Under the pieces are notes generated by a model. The model did not search any database. It was not told where the DNA came from and saw nothing but the letters and a program-made list of their open reading frames with translations. 64,000 nt of DNA, taken from contig FMBT01000320.1 in NCBI GenBank assembly GCA_900095095.1, positions 248,001 to 312,000 on the forward strand, written 5' to 3'. Positions 20,190 through 31,100 of the stretch are shown piece after piece (the stretch's first letter is position 1; each line of letters begins with the position of its first letter). Source of the DNA: Fragilariopsis cylindrus CCMP1102 (Eukaryota; Bacillariophyta; Bacillariophyceae; Bacillariales; Bacillariaceae). A program made the translations under genes and the position numbers.

Positions 20190-23100
20190 TCAGTCGACAA
20201 GTCCTTCTTCATCTTTTTTCTTTTTTTGTGATACTAATATTAAAAGTATAACAGCATCTAGTGCAGCATATTGTAATTGTGATGTACGTAATGGTCGGAT
20301 CGTCCAATCAGAACATTGATCATCTTTACGTAATGATTTTTGAAAATATTTTTCCGAACAACGTTTCAAACCAGGAAGTTGTCCCGTACGAAGTTCTATT
20401 GATGTTGCCAATAAACGTTGTACATCCAAACATCGTGATTCAACAATTGCAATAGTGGTTGCTGCTGCTGCGGCGGCAGCAGCGACTGCGTTACTAGTAA
20501 TATTACTGTTGTTACTTGGTATCGCTCTTCCAGTATCAGTATTAATATCAGTATCAAGAGGAGCACAGGCGCAAGCGCAGTATTTACGAAGTTGACGTAA
20601 ATCACCACCAAAAGCAAATCCTAATAGTATTAAATCACAAAATGGTCCAATCATCCATGAAACAAATTCCTTTGCTGTTTTTTGGTACCCTACTTGATCA
20701 TCTGATAGAAGATCAATTACAAATGATCTTATAAGAATTGTATCATCTTTATCATTATCAGTATCATTGTCAGTATCAGTATCGTCCCCGTTGTTATTGG
20801 ACATTTTGTTATTTTCATCAATGTATGCGATCTGTAAGGTAGCAATCTCCATTTTTCTATTTTTGATTTTATTTCTTTTAACATTTTTCTTTACTGTAGG
20901 AGGATTATCATTCATAGCAGGAGCAACAACGACGACATCAGCAGCAGCAGCAGTAGGAATATTATTTTTAATAGTATACCATTCCGAATCAATTGCAATC
21001 ATTTTTGGTAAATGATACGGTGGTGGTCTTTGTGATAAATTATATCGTAATTGTTCTAATGCATCCGTTGTATTAATAAAAATTGGTGGACAACATTGTA
21101 TATCACTTTTTTGAAGTCTTCTTCCTTGACTTTGACCATCAGTACCTTGTTGTTCATCATCGTGACAAAATTTCTGTTGTTGCTGTTGCTGGTGCTGATG
21201 CTCGTTGTTTTTAAAATTATGTTGATCTTCATGCACATGCTCACGCTCGTGATTGTCATCCATAATTTCCTTCGATATAATAATAGGCAAAGTAGGAGCA
21301 GGTAAAGATAAGAACGACGTTGACGAATATTCTTCTCCTTCATTGTTTTCATATTCTTCTTCTAATATAGACGTAGGTATACAATCAATGGATGTTGGTA
21401 ATGCATTATATGCAGCTCGAACAGTAGGATTATCTTCTGGTGTCATAGGGATATCATCCACGATAATATTCTTTATCTTCTTATCATACTTCTTGTCTTT
21501 TTTACTTTTTGTATTACCACTAGTAATCTTCTTATTTTTCTTCAAGCTACTACTATGAATATTTTGTTGACTACCAACATTCGATGAAATAATATTCGAA
21601 TGTAATTCGTTAATTTCATACCATAATTGTATTAATTGTTGTCGTTCCTGAATCGTTGCCGTTGCTGTTGCCGTTGTTGCTGTAATACTACTACTGCTGT
21701 CATCGTTCTCGTTCTCGTTACGATTATCAAGATCATCATCCTCCGTTTGATCAACAGCAACAGCAACAGCAACATCGTTCTCGTGATCATCATCGACTGA
21801 CTCTGACTCTGATAATAATAGTAATGGTTTCAATATTTCAATATTTTTACCTTTTACAGCTTTTCTTAAAAATGTTGGTATCCAGTTTCGGTAAGATTTT
21901 CTTCCGCCAATGCCGTTATTATTGTTGCCGTCGATTGTTATGATGTTCACCTGCTGCTGTTGTTGTTTTTGTTGCAATCTCAATATTATTAATAAATCTG
22001 GTACAATACAATTTAGAGCAGACGACGTCGACGTTGACGCGGACGTCGATGATGCTGTAGTTGTTGCTGTTACCACTGTGGCTGTGGCTGTTATGGTTAT
22101 TGATTTTGATATTCTACCCAATACATATTTGACACGACCACAGGCAATATTAAGTTTTGCAATCTCATCTTTCGATAATATTTGTTGTTCTACTAGTACT
22201 GTTGTTGTTGTTGCTGCTGCTGATGATGATGATGGCGATGATGAGTTTTGTGTGTTGTTGTTGTTGTTGTTGTTGTTCTTGAGATGATGGTGTTTATTGC
22301 CATTGCCATTGTCATTGCCATTGCCATAGCTACCATTGCTGTCACTGCTAGGGGGAAGTACAGTATCAGGAACCTCATAGGTCATCCGATTCATATCCAC
22401 TTTTATTATATCTTTATATTGTTCCACAATTGTTTGAAGTTCTTTTAATTTCGAGACATTCTCGATATAGTTTTGTGATATATTCAATTGCATTATTTGT
22501 GTTATTGATCGTGATCCTGATCCTGATCCTCTTGAATTCAAATGATGATTCTCAGTATCAGTATCAGTATCAGTGTTGTCCAGTAGTGAGGATGTCGCTG
22601 CATATGCCGATGCCGTGCCAGTAGCAGCAATTAACATACTTTTTAAATCTAATTCACTATTATTCCCTTGTTGACGATTTAAATAAAATATCTCAATAAT
22701 TGGACCATCACAATTGTGATTCAATCGTGCGGTGAGATAATTTGCAATGGCGATGGAACCATGATATCCACATTCATTATAGGAAAAACCAAATTCTTGG
22801 ATAGAATTTAAATTCATTAAAGCAGTTGACTTTGACTTTGACTTCGATGACGACTTCTTCTTCGATGTTGGTTGAAATAATTGTACAAATTGTTGATCTT
22901 GAAATCCAGAACATTTGACCATCCATAATCTATGGAGTGATGTATTGAAATGGATTCCATGAAATAATATTGGATATTGTGTTAAAGGATTATAAAATTT
23001 ACAAGAATTAAATTCCAGGACATTTAAATTCTTAAATTTATATTGAGGCGAGGATGATGACAATGACGAGGATGATGACGAGGACGAGGATGATGAGGAT

Positions 23101-23927
23101 AATATATTCGATAATGAATTTAAAAATAATTCTTGTTGTTCATCTTTATCACCACCACGTAATCGTATCCCTGAAAAATGCAATTCTTTTAATTGACTAT
23201 AATCATAACAAGGTACATCTCTTTCTTCTTTTTCATCCACCACCACCACGTCGTCGTCGTCGTCGTCTTCTTGTTCAGTAGATTCCTGATCATTAGTACA
23301 TAAAAGACTAAAATTCCATTTTGATATACCATCATATTTGGAATTTTGTTTCATCATTAATGAATTTGTATACTTCAGTGCTTCCTGAATGACACAGGCT
23401 ATATATTTGGTGTCTTGACAATTATTTTTTTCAAATATTATTTTATTCCAATAGTAACACTGTTGACGTTGACTACCTTGACCACCTTCTTCTTTTTGTA
23501 CTCCATTTTGTTGTCTACTATTTTGACTTCTTTTCACTCCATTTTGAATCAGATGAATTAATTGATCTGATTTTAGTCTATTTGTAAATGATAAACGACA
23601 AATTATTAATATATTTTCAATTTCAGTCTCAGTCTCGTCAATTTCATCGTTAATAGACTCCTGCTGTTGTTGTTGTAACTTTAATTGTAATAGAACTGTA
23701 TTTAATGATAATCCATCTCGAATCCCATCTTCATCAGCAAATGATGTAATTTTGATTCTATTTTGGATCTTTTGAATATTTGGAATAGTTTGGACTTTGT
23801 TTTTGTTTTCGACATTGACATTGATATCTTCAGTCTTGTCATTATTCTTATCGGTATCATCATCATAATCTTCCGTCATCATTATTATCTTATTATTATT
23901 ACTACTACTACTATTATTCGTTATCAT
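20190..23927 (-). CDS. LRR-like N-terminus fused to a DEDDy 3'-5' exonuclease domain (1245 aa)
   Basis: The C-terminal third carries the DEDDy (RNase D/WRN/EXD-like) exonuclease signature: Exo I MIAIDSEW (Asp-x-Glu, ~residue 977), Exo II LLGFAFGGDLRQL (~1105), Exo III SQLQYAALDAVILL (Tyr-x3-Asp, ~1221). These carboxylates bind two metal ions and remove 3'-terminal nucleotides from RNA or DNA; the EXD3/Mut-7 group is closest in feel. Large acidic and Ala-rich insertions separate the motifs. Residues ~240-560 contain leucine-rich segments (LKELHFSGIRLRG, LNVLEFNSCKFYN, SLHRLWMVKCSGF, IMQLNISQNYIENV) spaced like irregular LRRs, interrupted by S-rich and K-rich loops. An internal helical part (~600-850) is full of N/T/D homopolymers. 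No intron is evident. It is probably a nucleic-acid trimming enzyme with a protein-interaction scaffold. Confidence 0.7.
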   Translation of the reverse strand: MITNNSSSSNNNKIIMMTEDYDDDTDKNNDKTEDINVNVENKNKVQTIPNIQKIQNRIKITSFADEDGIRDGLSLNTVLLQLKLQQQQQESINDEIDETETEIENILIICRLSFTNRLKSDQLIHLIQNGVKRSQNSRQQNGVQKEEGGQGSQRQQCYYWNKIIFEKNNCQDTKYIACVIQEALKYTNSLMMKQNSKYDGISKWNFSLLCTNDQESTEQEDDDDDDVVVVDEKEERDVPCYDYSQLKELHFSGIRLRGGDKDEQQELFLNSLSNILSSSSSSSSSSSSLSSSSPQYKFKNLNVLEFNSCKFYNPLTQYPILFHGIHFNTSLHRLWMVKCSGFQDQQFVQLFQPTSKKKSSSKSKSKSTALMNLNSIQEFGFSYNECGYHGSIAIANYLTARLNHNCDGPIIEIFYLNRQQGNNSELDLKSMLIAATGTASAYAATSSLLDNTDTDTDTENHHLNSRGSGSGSRSITQIMQLNISQNYIENVSKLKELQTIVEQYKDIIKVDMNRMTYEVPDTVLPPSSDSNGSYGNGNDNGNGNKHHHLKNNNNNNNNTQNSSSPSSSSAAATTTTVLVEQQILSKDEIAKLNIACGRVKYVLGRISKSITITATATVVTATTTASSTSASTSTSSALNCIVPDLLIILRLQQKQQQQQVNIITIDGNNNNGIGGRKSYRNWIPTFLRKAVKGKNIEILKPLLLLSESESVDDDHENDVAVAVAVDQTEDDDLDNRNENENDDSSSSITATTATATATIQERQQLIQLWYEINELHSNIISSNVGSQQNIHSSSLKKNKKITSGNTKSKKDKKYDKKIKNIIVDDIPMTPEDNPTVRAAYNALPTSIDCIPTSILEEEYENNEGEEYSSTSFLSLPAPTLPIIISKEIMDDNHEREHVHEDQHNFKNNEHQHQQQQQQKFCHDDEQQGTDGQSQGRRLQKSDIQCCPPIFINTTDALEQLRYNLSQRPPPYHLPKMIAIDSEWYTIKNNIPTAAAADVVVVAPAMNDNPPTVKKNVKRNKIKNRKMEIATLQIAYIDENNKMSNNNGDDTDTDNDTDNDKDDTILIRSFVIDLLSDDQVGYQKTAKEFVSWMIGPFCDLILLGFAFGGDLRQLRKYCACACAPLDTDINTDTGRAIPSNNSNITSNAVAAAAAAAATTIAIVESRCLDVQRLLATSIELRTGQLPGLKRCSEKYFQKSLRKDDQCSDWTIRPLRTSQLQYAALDAVILLILVSQKKKKDEEGLVD

Positions 23928-24829
23928 AGTCTATAATATCGCTACAGTGTCTTTATGTCGTCTTTTTGTCATCTCCCCGTAGGTTTAATAAGAGTACCGG
24001 TAGAGAGAGAAATAATAATAATGCGCTGTTTAAATTTTTTGTTCAATTTTTATTTTTTAATGAAAATGTTCACGTCTTAAGTGTGAGTGAACAAGGACTG
24101 ACTCACTCACTCACTTTACTACGTAAGTCGCGTGTACGTCTGCTCGTCGTACTACGCACGCACTTAGAAGTAGATGCACATATTTTATTTTACATTGAAA
24201 AATACTGATTAAGCTTATTAAAATTTGATATTAAAAAGATATTATAATAACAATGCCTTCTCTACTACTTCTTCGCCGATATTATGAACAGCCCTCGCGA
24301 CGCTTTCAAGTCATCGTACGCAACTTGAATTTGTTTCTATTGTAAATGTTTTTTAGTATCGGAGAAAAAAATATTATATTCCATTAAATAAATATATTAT
24401 AGTGATCAAGGTACGAGTACAATAAAATTCAAGTACTTTCAATACTGTACACATCGATAGTAAACATTACACTGAAATGAGAAGTGTAACACTGAAATGA
24501 GAAGTGTGAATACATGTATCACAACATATCGAAAAGACCACAATTGTATTCGTAAAAGAATAATAGTATCGGTGTCTTGAGCCGAAATGTCTTTTATGCA
24601 GTAAGATTACGATTAATTTCCCCCCTTTTTTAGAACCCAATCCGAACTATCGAAGAACGATTTTTTCGTTTTTCCAAAAGACTCTACCGTGCCTTATTGT
24701 GTAGACATTCCATAATACACTTTATCTTACGTTTGTCTCACAATTTCGATCTCCCGGCATCCCGCATTTTGACGACAAACTAACTAACTCGAAAAGATAT
24801 TTACTTTTACGCCAACATTATAAAACAAG
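23928..24829. other. divergent intergenic region upstream of the ice-binding protein
   Basis: It separates the divergent starts of the exonuclease and ice-binding genes and so must hold both promoters. Seen in it: a 20-bp direct duplication around 24470-24510 (acactgaaatgagaagtgt twice), a TACTGTAC motif at 24443-24450, and a TTATAAAA word about 10 bp before the ice-binding ATG, too close to act as a TATA box. Confidence 0.5.
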
Positions 24830-25816
24830 ATGCAGTCATTCAAAGCGATCACACTTACACTCACTTCTCTTCTTTTTGCTGCCATCATTGCTGTTTCAAG
24901 TACACAAGCAACAATCAAAGGTGGAAGTATCAAGAACCACAACATCAAAGAGGATCATCGTCATCTCAGGAAAGAATGTAAAGATAAGAATGGAAAGTTT
25001 AAAGTGAAAGGGAAAAGGAGAAAAATCAGCTGTAAGAAACTTGCTAAGAAGGGATTATGCAATAAGAAGTATAAAAAAGGGAAGAAGACAAAGATATCTG
25101 ACATATGTCGCAAGTCTTGCAATAAACCCAAACAGTTGTTGACTGCAGGCAATTTTGCCATTCTCACGAAGGCAGGCGTAACAACGACGGGATTGACACA
25201 GGTCACTGGGGATATCGGAACAAGTCCTATTGCTGGTACATTCCTCACAGGATTTGATATTGTACTCGATTCAAGTACTCAATTTGCAAGGTCCACGTAT
25301 GTAAATGATGGTGAACTGTATGCAGCCGATTATACACTTCCCACTCCTTCAATGCTTACTGTAGCTGTCCACCATATGGAAACAGCCTATAATAATGCAG
25401 CAGGTCTTTCCAATCCAGACTTCACCGAACTTGGTGCAGGTCTAATAAATGGTCTCACTCTCGAACAAGGCCTGTACAAGTGGGGGACAGATGTCTATTT
25501 TCCTGATAGTCTCACCTTTGATGGTCCTGCAGATGCTGTTTGGATCTTACAGGTGGCAGGAGATGTTATTGTCGGTACTGGTGCAACGATTATATTGTCG
25601 AATGGAGCCAAGGCCGAGAATATTTACTGGCAGGTGGGTGGCAAGACTACGTTTGGTACCGATTCCCATGTCGAGGGTATATTCCTCTGTAAGACAGCAA
25701 TTGTGTTCCAAAATGGAAGCAGCTTGAATGGTGCTGCACTTGCACAAACTGAAGTGACACTTGATGCTGCCACCATCGTGAAGAAGTCTGTACGCGATAA
25801 TAGTTTTGGCTGCTAG
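24830..25816 (+). CDS. secreted type I (DUF3494) ice-binding protein with an N-terminal Cys-rich basic module (328 aa)
   Basis: Residues 1-27 form a signal peptide (hydrophobic core LTSLLFAAIIAV, cleavage near STQA). Residues ~50-97 are very basic with Cys50, 68, 77, 93 and 97, the pattern of the ShK-like Cys-rich modules found in many diatom extracellular proteins. Residues ~103-325 are a complete DUF3494 domain: GNFAILTKAGVT, TQVTGDIGTSPIAG, a capping helix (SMLTVAVHHMETAYNNAAG), LEQGLYKWGTDVYF, AVWILQVAGDV, ENIYWQVGGKTTFGTDSHVEG and SLNGAALAQTEVTLDAATI. The domain folds as a discontinuous beta-solenoid that binds ice planes; diatom copies are known to be cold- and salt-induced and are thought to have arrived by horizontal transfer. 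It is intronless, with A at -3 of the start. The Cys-rich module in front is the unusual part. Confidence 0.93.
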   Translation: MQSFKAITLTLTSLLFAAIIAVSSTQATIKGGSIKNHNIKEDHRHLRKECKDKNGKFKVKGKRRKISCKKLAKKGLCNKKYKKGKKTKISDICRKSCNKPKQLLTAGNFAILTKAGVTTTGLTQVTGDIGTSPIAGTFLTGFDIVLDSSTQFARSTYVNDGELYAADYTLPTPSMLTVAVHHMETAYNNAAGLSNPDFTELGAGLINGLTLEQGLYKWGTDVYFPDSLTFDGPADAVWILQVAGDVIVGTGATIILSNGAKAENIYWQVGGKTTFGTDSHVEGIFLCKTAIVFQNGSSLNGAALAQTEVTLDAATIVKKSVRDNSFGC

Positions 25817-26077
25817 GAATAAGTAGCCAGTAATAATATTGAATACACATACATGATAATAAATAAATAAACCCAATGATTTTATACACGTAGACGATCG
25901 TTTCTTGTCTCTATATCATCGCATGGATGACATGGCTCTTTCGATACAATATACCGCATGCATGACAATGATATAGTATAGGTACTTGAATTAGACAATA
26001 AAAGAACAAAATTGCAGTATGAGAATAGTTTTTAATCTTATATTTTGTAGTAACAATAGTGTTTATATTACATAGTA

Positions 26078-28510
26078 TCATTGTTCTTTTTTAGATTCTT
26101 GTGGTTGTTCTTGATCATTATTCGTAGAAATCGGAACTGGTGTTGTCGCTGTCGCTGCTGATAAGTGTGGTGGTGCCGACAGTGGCAGTGATGGTGTTGG
26201 TACTGATACTGATCCTGATTCTGATAATCCTTTCCCTGCTAACCAAGTTGCTGTCATCACAAGCACGATTCCACAAAGACTACATCCATACAATAAACCT
26301 TTTCCTATAGCCATATTATTGTTCGACGACGACAATGATGATGATGACGACGACAACACTTGATTAGAATTTGATTCTTCATTCGTATTTGTATTTGAAT
26401 TTTGAGTATTAAATAATACACCCAATACCATTCCTGTGACTACCATACCAACTTTAATAGAACCTGAAAATAATGATAATGTTGTAGCACGTGAATTATT
26501 ATGTGTCACTGCTGTATTGATAGCTGATCCTAATACCGGCCATGCTAATCCACGTACTAAACTCAACAGAAAACTAGCAAGTATCGCACAACCAATACTG
26601 GAAGTAGTAGTTTTAGTAGCAGTAGAGTGACTATTGGAACTACTACTAGTAGAAGCATTCGTCAACGTCGTAAAGATTTGGAGTCGAATTATTGCTGATA
26701 GTGTCATAAGTCCGTATGCGACTGCTGATGTACATAACATAAATAATAACAATCCTTCTGTATCATTATCTAAACTGATGTTGTTATTCGTTCTTCTTTT
26801 CCTTTTCCGTATTATTATTGTGGATATCGATGATATATAGGTACGTATGGTGGGTGCTGTCAATGCACCTATGGCACTGATGGCACCACATCCGGCATGC
26901 AATGTACCAAATTGTGCAATAGGGATACCCACTAATTCCCACAACAACGGATTTAATGCTGTCGATGCGACATAGGTAGCACAATTCAATACCACACCTA
27001 CAAAAAATAATGTCCATAATTTCGTAGGTACATAAACATGCATTTTCGTGATTGCAGTACGAAAGAATTGTATTATTGTATTGCTCTCGTTCTCGTTCTC
27101 GTTAACGTTTATGTTTGTAAGATTTCTGTTGGACCGTGACAATCCTGATGGAGCAATAGTAGGAAATGTAGCAAGGGATGTCTTTCTAGGTAATATTCTG
27201 GGTAATGGTATTGGTATTGGTGGTTCTACTTGCGGTTGCGTTGGTGATGATGTTATTACTGCTAATGTTGCTGTTGCTGTTGGTCGTCGTTGTTGGGATG
27301 ATGATTTATTACTACAGTCCTGTAGAAATAAACTTAGTATAGCACCTACTAAGAATGGTATCGAGGACAATGCCACCACCGTGGGCAATCCAACACGTTT
27401 GGCAATCCAACCACCCAACGCCGCCACAATAGCTTCGGTCGAGGTTGTATAAAAGATATTTCGTGATTCAATCTGTAGCAACAGCGTATTCACATCAACC
27501 ACCACAGCATTATTAGTACCTGTCGTCGTCTTCTTTTTGTTGTTGTTTTTACTACTACCATTATTATTGCCATTAGTAGCATAATCACTATCGCAATCAC
27601 TATTATTCCCATTATATTTTTGAATAATTTCATATAAAAATGCCATATCAGTTCCTGAATACATACTGGATCCAATGGCACGTAAGAATTGAGCTACACC
27701 CAGTATTCCCCATATTGATGATGATGAGGCAGATGCGGATGATGATACGCTACTACTTATGAGTTGTGTCGATGCAAATGCTGTTAACAACAACGATGCA
27801 CCAAATCCTACAAATGCAATATGCAAAGTGGTACGACGTCCTATATGATCGGATATAAATCCCGATGGTAATTCAGCTATTGTAACAACTAGAGATGAAA
27901 GAAAGAGAATCGTTTAAGAGAGTATATTATATGAGACGAGACAAGACAAGACAAGACTAGAGAGATGACGAATTTTTTCTAACGTAACAAACTTACGTGC
28001 CGAATAAAAGGATCCCAACCATAATATTGACGGTGGTTGTAACTGCAATGATTGTGAATAATATGGTACTAATAATGGTTGTGCTAAATGAGCTGATCGC
28101 AAACAACGTACAATCAATAATAACTTCAATTGTTGTTTCAATATTCGAATATTATTAGTATTACTGTTATTGTTATTGTTGTTATTATTATTTGAAGAAG
28201 AGGGAGAAGAATTTGAATTTTTATCAGGAATCGTTGTTGTTGCTTTCGTTGCTTTCATCATCTCCGATATTGATGCTGTTGATGTTGATATTGGTGATGC
28301 TGCTGATACTGCTGCTGTTGATTCCGATGTTGATGAATATGATGACACTTGAATAATTTGATGATGATGATGATGATGATCAATGACTGATACTGATGAT
28401 GATGTTGTGATGCCAGTGTTACTATTATTTTCGGAAGAGGAGGCGACAACCACTGCAGCTGATGCTGTTATTATTGCCGTTACAGTATAATATGAGAAGA
28501 AGAATCGCAT
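26078..28510 (-). CDS. major facilitator superfamily transporter, two exons (774 aa)
   Basis: Exon 1 (27997-28510) joins exon 2 (26078-27888) across a 108-nt intron (27889-27996, GTAAG...TCTAG). The splice restores the MFS loop 2-3 signature: ...YSALVTIAELPSGFISDHIGRR (G-x3-D-x2-G-R-R). Multiple hydrophobic helices follow, e.g. TTLHIAFVGFGASLLLTAF, GLPTVVALSSIPFLVGAILSLF, LWTLFFVGVVLNCATYVAST, ATTLSLFSGSIKVGMVVTGMVLGVLF and GLLYGCSLCGIVLVMTATWL. Long polar loops rich in N/S/T separate the two halves. The N-terminus has a hydrophobic start and then S/H/N-rich low complexity. The substrate cannot be told; the internal 'RSAHLAQPLLVPYY' start of TM1 is drug/sugar-porter-like. Two-exon MFS genes of this size are ordinary in diatoms. 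Confidence 0.8.
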
Positions 28511-29324
28511 ACAGAATTATATTGTTAATCAATATGAATACTCATTAATTGTACGGTAATAGGCGAGTCGAGTCATTTACTATCTCCTCGTTGTTTGTGT
28601 TGTCTGCTTATAACTCGTCTCTTTATAGAATTAGTTCTACTAAGATGTTCGTCGTCGTCGTTGTCTTTAACAAGTAAAGTGTCCTGTCGTCGTCGTCTTG
28701 TTAATTTGTAGGCTACGTCGTATATCTTTAAATAAAATTAAAATACTTCGAGAAACAAAATGAAAAAGGCGAAGATGTGAGGAATTTATATCTCGGTCAT
28801 GAGCTCAGATATCTTTTAGTCCTTTCGTGACTGAAAGTACAGTACTAGTTGTTTCTATGGTCTTACGCCTGACCTCAATGACAAAAAGTATAATTTCAAA
28901 TTTTGTAATGGTTTACGTGTTAACATACGTACCAGGTACGCAAGTCTCATGTACATTTTATTGTACCGTACCGTACGGAGAAACCGTTGAAGGAAAATTC
29001 TTAAAACCGTAGAAGCACATCACTTTTTTTGAAAATAATTGGAAAATAGGTGTAAACTGTTGTACTGTACTGTACAGCATTCTTCCACCCAAATTCCACG
29101 CTTCTTTGGAACTTCCATTTTTATTTGAACAGTATGAATTATGAATTTTTGGCTATATTCCTTTTACAAAAGTTTACTGGACGTTGCATTAGTATATATG
29201 GATAATTATTATTCTAAAAATAGGTTGTAAAGTTCAATATATAGAACTACATCATTCAATACAACTGCACTACGTCTTCTTAGTCGTGATATATCCTTTT
29301 TCAATTCAAAGTAAAGTGCAGCTA
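28511..29324. other. intergenic; promoter side of the MFS gene
   Basis: It contains TCG repeats around 28645-28700 and two clear GTACAGTAC/GTACTGTAC motifs (28837-28845 and 29062-29075). No gene is recognised; a 61-codon frame at 28827 is unsupported. Confidence 0.45.
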
Positions 29325-29618
29325 TTATTTAGTTCCTGTCCTGGGATCATTCCAATTAACACCGATTTCCGTGAGTCTTTCCTGTCTTACTTCACTTATT
29401 TTTCCATTCTTTTGTCTATATAACCATCGTCCAAGATTTGCATTGTCTTCTTAGTGGTTAAGGGTCACATTACAGTGTCCTTCTCTCTGTTTGTATTCTA
29501 TAAGAAGTTCGATGTATTCATCCTATCCATGTTCAAATACATCCCACACTATACCTACCTCCTCTAGTTGCTATTCCTTTACAGTATCATCCTCTCGTTT
29601 CGTCCCTACGCTGTGTCA
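29325..29618 (-). pseudogene. decayed HA repeats behind the stop of the HA-repeat protein
   Basis: On the minus strand, in shifting frames, this stretch still reads as HA-repeat sequence: fragments resembling YLGKWLVTQRRDE, LLIEYKQREGHCNV, NLGRWLYRQKNGK and RLTEIGVNWNDPRTGTK, ending with a TAA at 29325-29327. It is therefore the former C-terminus of the gene at 29619-31100. The last repeat of that gene loses frame near 29690 (WDIEKGTAMYQIDIKMVN instead of the repeat's REGHCNVP...), and further stops lie in this tail. Confidence 0.8.
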
Positions 29619-31100
29619 CTAACCATTTTCCAAGATATTTACCATCTTTATGTCTATTTGGTACATTGCAGTGCCCTTCTCTATATCCCACTCTATACCT
29701 AGTTCCTCTAACTGCTTTTCTCTTACAGTATCAAGTGTTCCTTTCTTTTTCTCTTTACGCTGTGTACTTACCCACATTCCAAGATTTTTACCATTTTCTT
29801 TGTGTCTACTTGGGATATTGCAGTGCCCTTCTCTACCTTTGAATTTTATGAGAAGTATGATATTTTCATCCCATTCATATTTCAATGCATCCCACTCTAT
29901 ACCTAGCTCCTCTAGTTGCTTTTCCTTTACTTTATCAAGTGTTCCTTTCTTTTTTGTTCTACGCTGTGTACCTAACCATATTCCAAGATTTTTACCACCT
30001 TCTTTGTGATTGTATGGGACATTGCAGTGCCCTTCTCTATCTTTGTATTCTATAAGAAGTATGAGTTTTTCATCCCATTCATATTTCAATAAATTCCACT
30101 CTATACCTAGCTCCTCTAGTTGCTTTTCTTTTATGGCATCAAGTGTTCCTTTCTTTTTGTTTTGACGCTGTCTATTTAACCATTCTCCAAGATTTTTACC
30201 ATCTTCTTTGTGGTCTCTTGGGACATTGCAGTGCCCTTCTTTATCTCTGTATCTTATAAGAAGTATGATATTTTCATCCCATTCATATTTGATTGCATTC
30301 CACACGAAATCATTTGATTCTAATAATTCTATTTGAAGTGGATTGAATCCATCTCTTTTGTAGCGTCGACGCTGTTCGCTGACCCATCGTCCAAGCTGTG
30401 GATCATTTTTGTATTTTCCTGAAACTAAAGGAGAGTTGTATTTTTTTGTGTATGCAGTAAATCGTTCCAACATTTCACTCCATGTTGGATTGCTGATATT
30501 AGTGTATGTATTTTGTTCCGAAATATGCAAATGGGTAAGTTCAACACATGGTGTTTCATCATTGAGTTGAATCGGAAATCTCAAATGATCAACAATTATT
30601 TCACTAGGAACGAAATTGTTTCCATTGTTATTGCATTGGTAGCACATGGGGACAAGATATGCGTACTTCTTTTTGTTTATAAAAATATGCGCTCCTACTG
30701 CTGGTTCGTTACTACATCCTTTAGTGCTACATTTCGATGGCCATGACTGACCGCTTTCTTCTAACCATTGACTTTTGAAATTACGGTATGTTTTTATAGT
30801 AACATGTTTGCCATTTTTTCTTATCGGTCTTTCAATTGAACTACCAACCATGTGTCCCGCGGTATCTCCTTTTTGTGTTGTGTATATAAATTCTTGTTGC
30901 TTTTTATTATACATATTGTTATTACAATTACCTGATGATGCGTATCGTACAGTAGTAGTGCTGGTACGACAGCAGAAGATATTCTTTTTTTTGAATCTTC
31001 GATCGTTGTCGATCGACGTCAGACTAGTACAACAAAAGATGCTGCTGCTCATCAACAACGTCCATATTATTTGTCGTTTAAGGAAGGTTGTCGTCACCAT
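29619..31100 (-). CDS. helicase-associated (HA) domain repeat protein, C-terminally truncated (493 aa)
   Basis: Four HA (PF03457-type) repeats are visible at residues ~208-267, 272-335, 339-403 and 408-471, with a ~67-residue period. The consensus is 'YEWDENIILLIxYKxREGHCNVP...HKExGKNLGxWLxxQR...KGTLxxVKEKQLEELGIEW'. HA domains are short three-helix units, often linked to helicases and thought to bind nucleic acid; free-standing arrays are a hallmark of diatom genomes. Before them, residues ~120-172 hold a Cys/His block (SKCSTKGCSNEP...H138...LVPMCYQCNN) that probably binds zinc. The first ~30 residues are hydrophobic (IIWTLLMSSSIFCC), perhaps a leader. The frame is lost inside the fifth repeat, which gives an aberrant last ~20 residues; repeat remnants continue downstream to 29325. 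Confidence 0.8.
   Translation of the reverse strand: MVTTTFLKRQIIWTLLMSSSIFCCTSLTSIDNDRRFKKKNIFCCRTSTTTVRYASSGNCNNNMYNKKQQEFIYTTQKGDTAGHMVGSSIERPIRKNGKHVTIKTYRNFKSQWLEESGQSWPSKCSTKGCSNEPAVGAHIFINKKKYAYLVPMCYQCNNNGNNFVPSEIIVDHLRFPIQLNDETPCVELTHLHISEQNTYTNISNPTWSEMLERFTAYTKKYNSPLVSGKYKNDPQLGRWVSEQRRRYKRDGFNPLQIELLESNDFVWNAIKYEWDENIILLIRYRDKEGHCNVPRDHKEDGKNLGEWLNRQRQNKKKGTLDAIKEKQLEELGIEWNLLKYEWDEKLILLIEYKDREGHCNVPYNHKEGGKNLGIWLGTQRRTKKKGTLDKVKEKQLEELGIEWDALKYEWDENIILLIKFKGREGHCNIPSRHKENGKNLGMWVSTQRKEKKKGTLDTVREKQLEELGIEWDIEKGTAMYQIDIKMVNILENG

Noticed and set aside
26078-28510. Reading the two MFS pieces as separate genes
   Set aside because: The 108-nt GT-AG intron joins them in frame and recreates the G-x3-D-x2-G-R-R loop, which neither piece has complete on its own.
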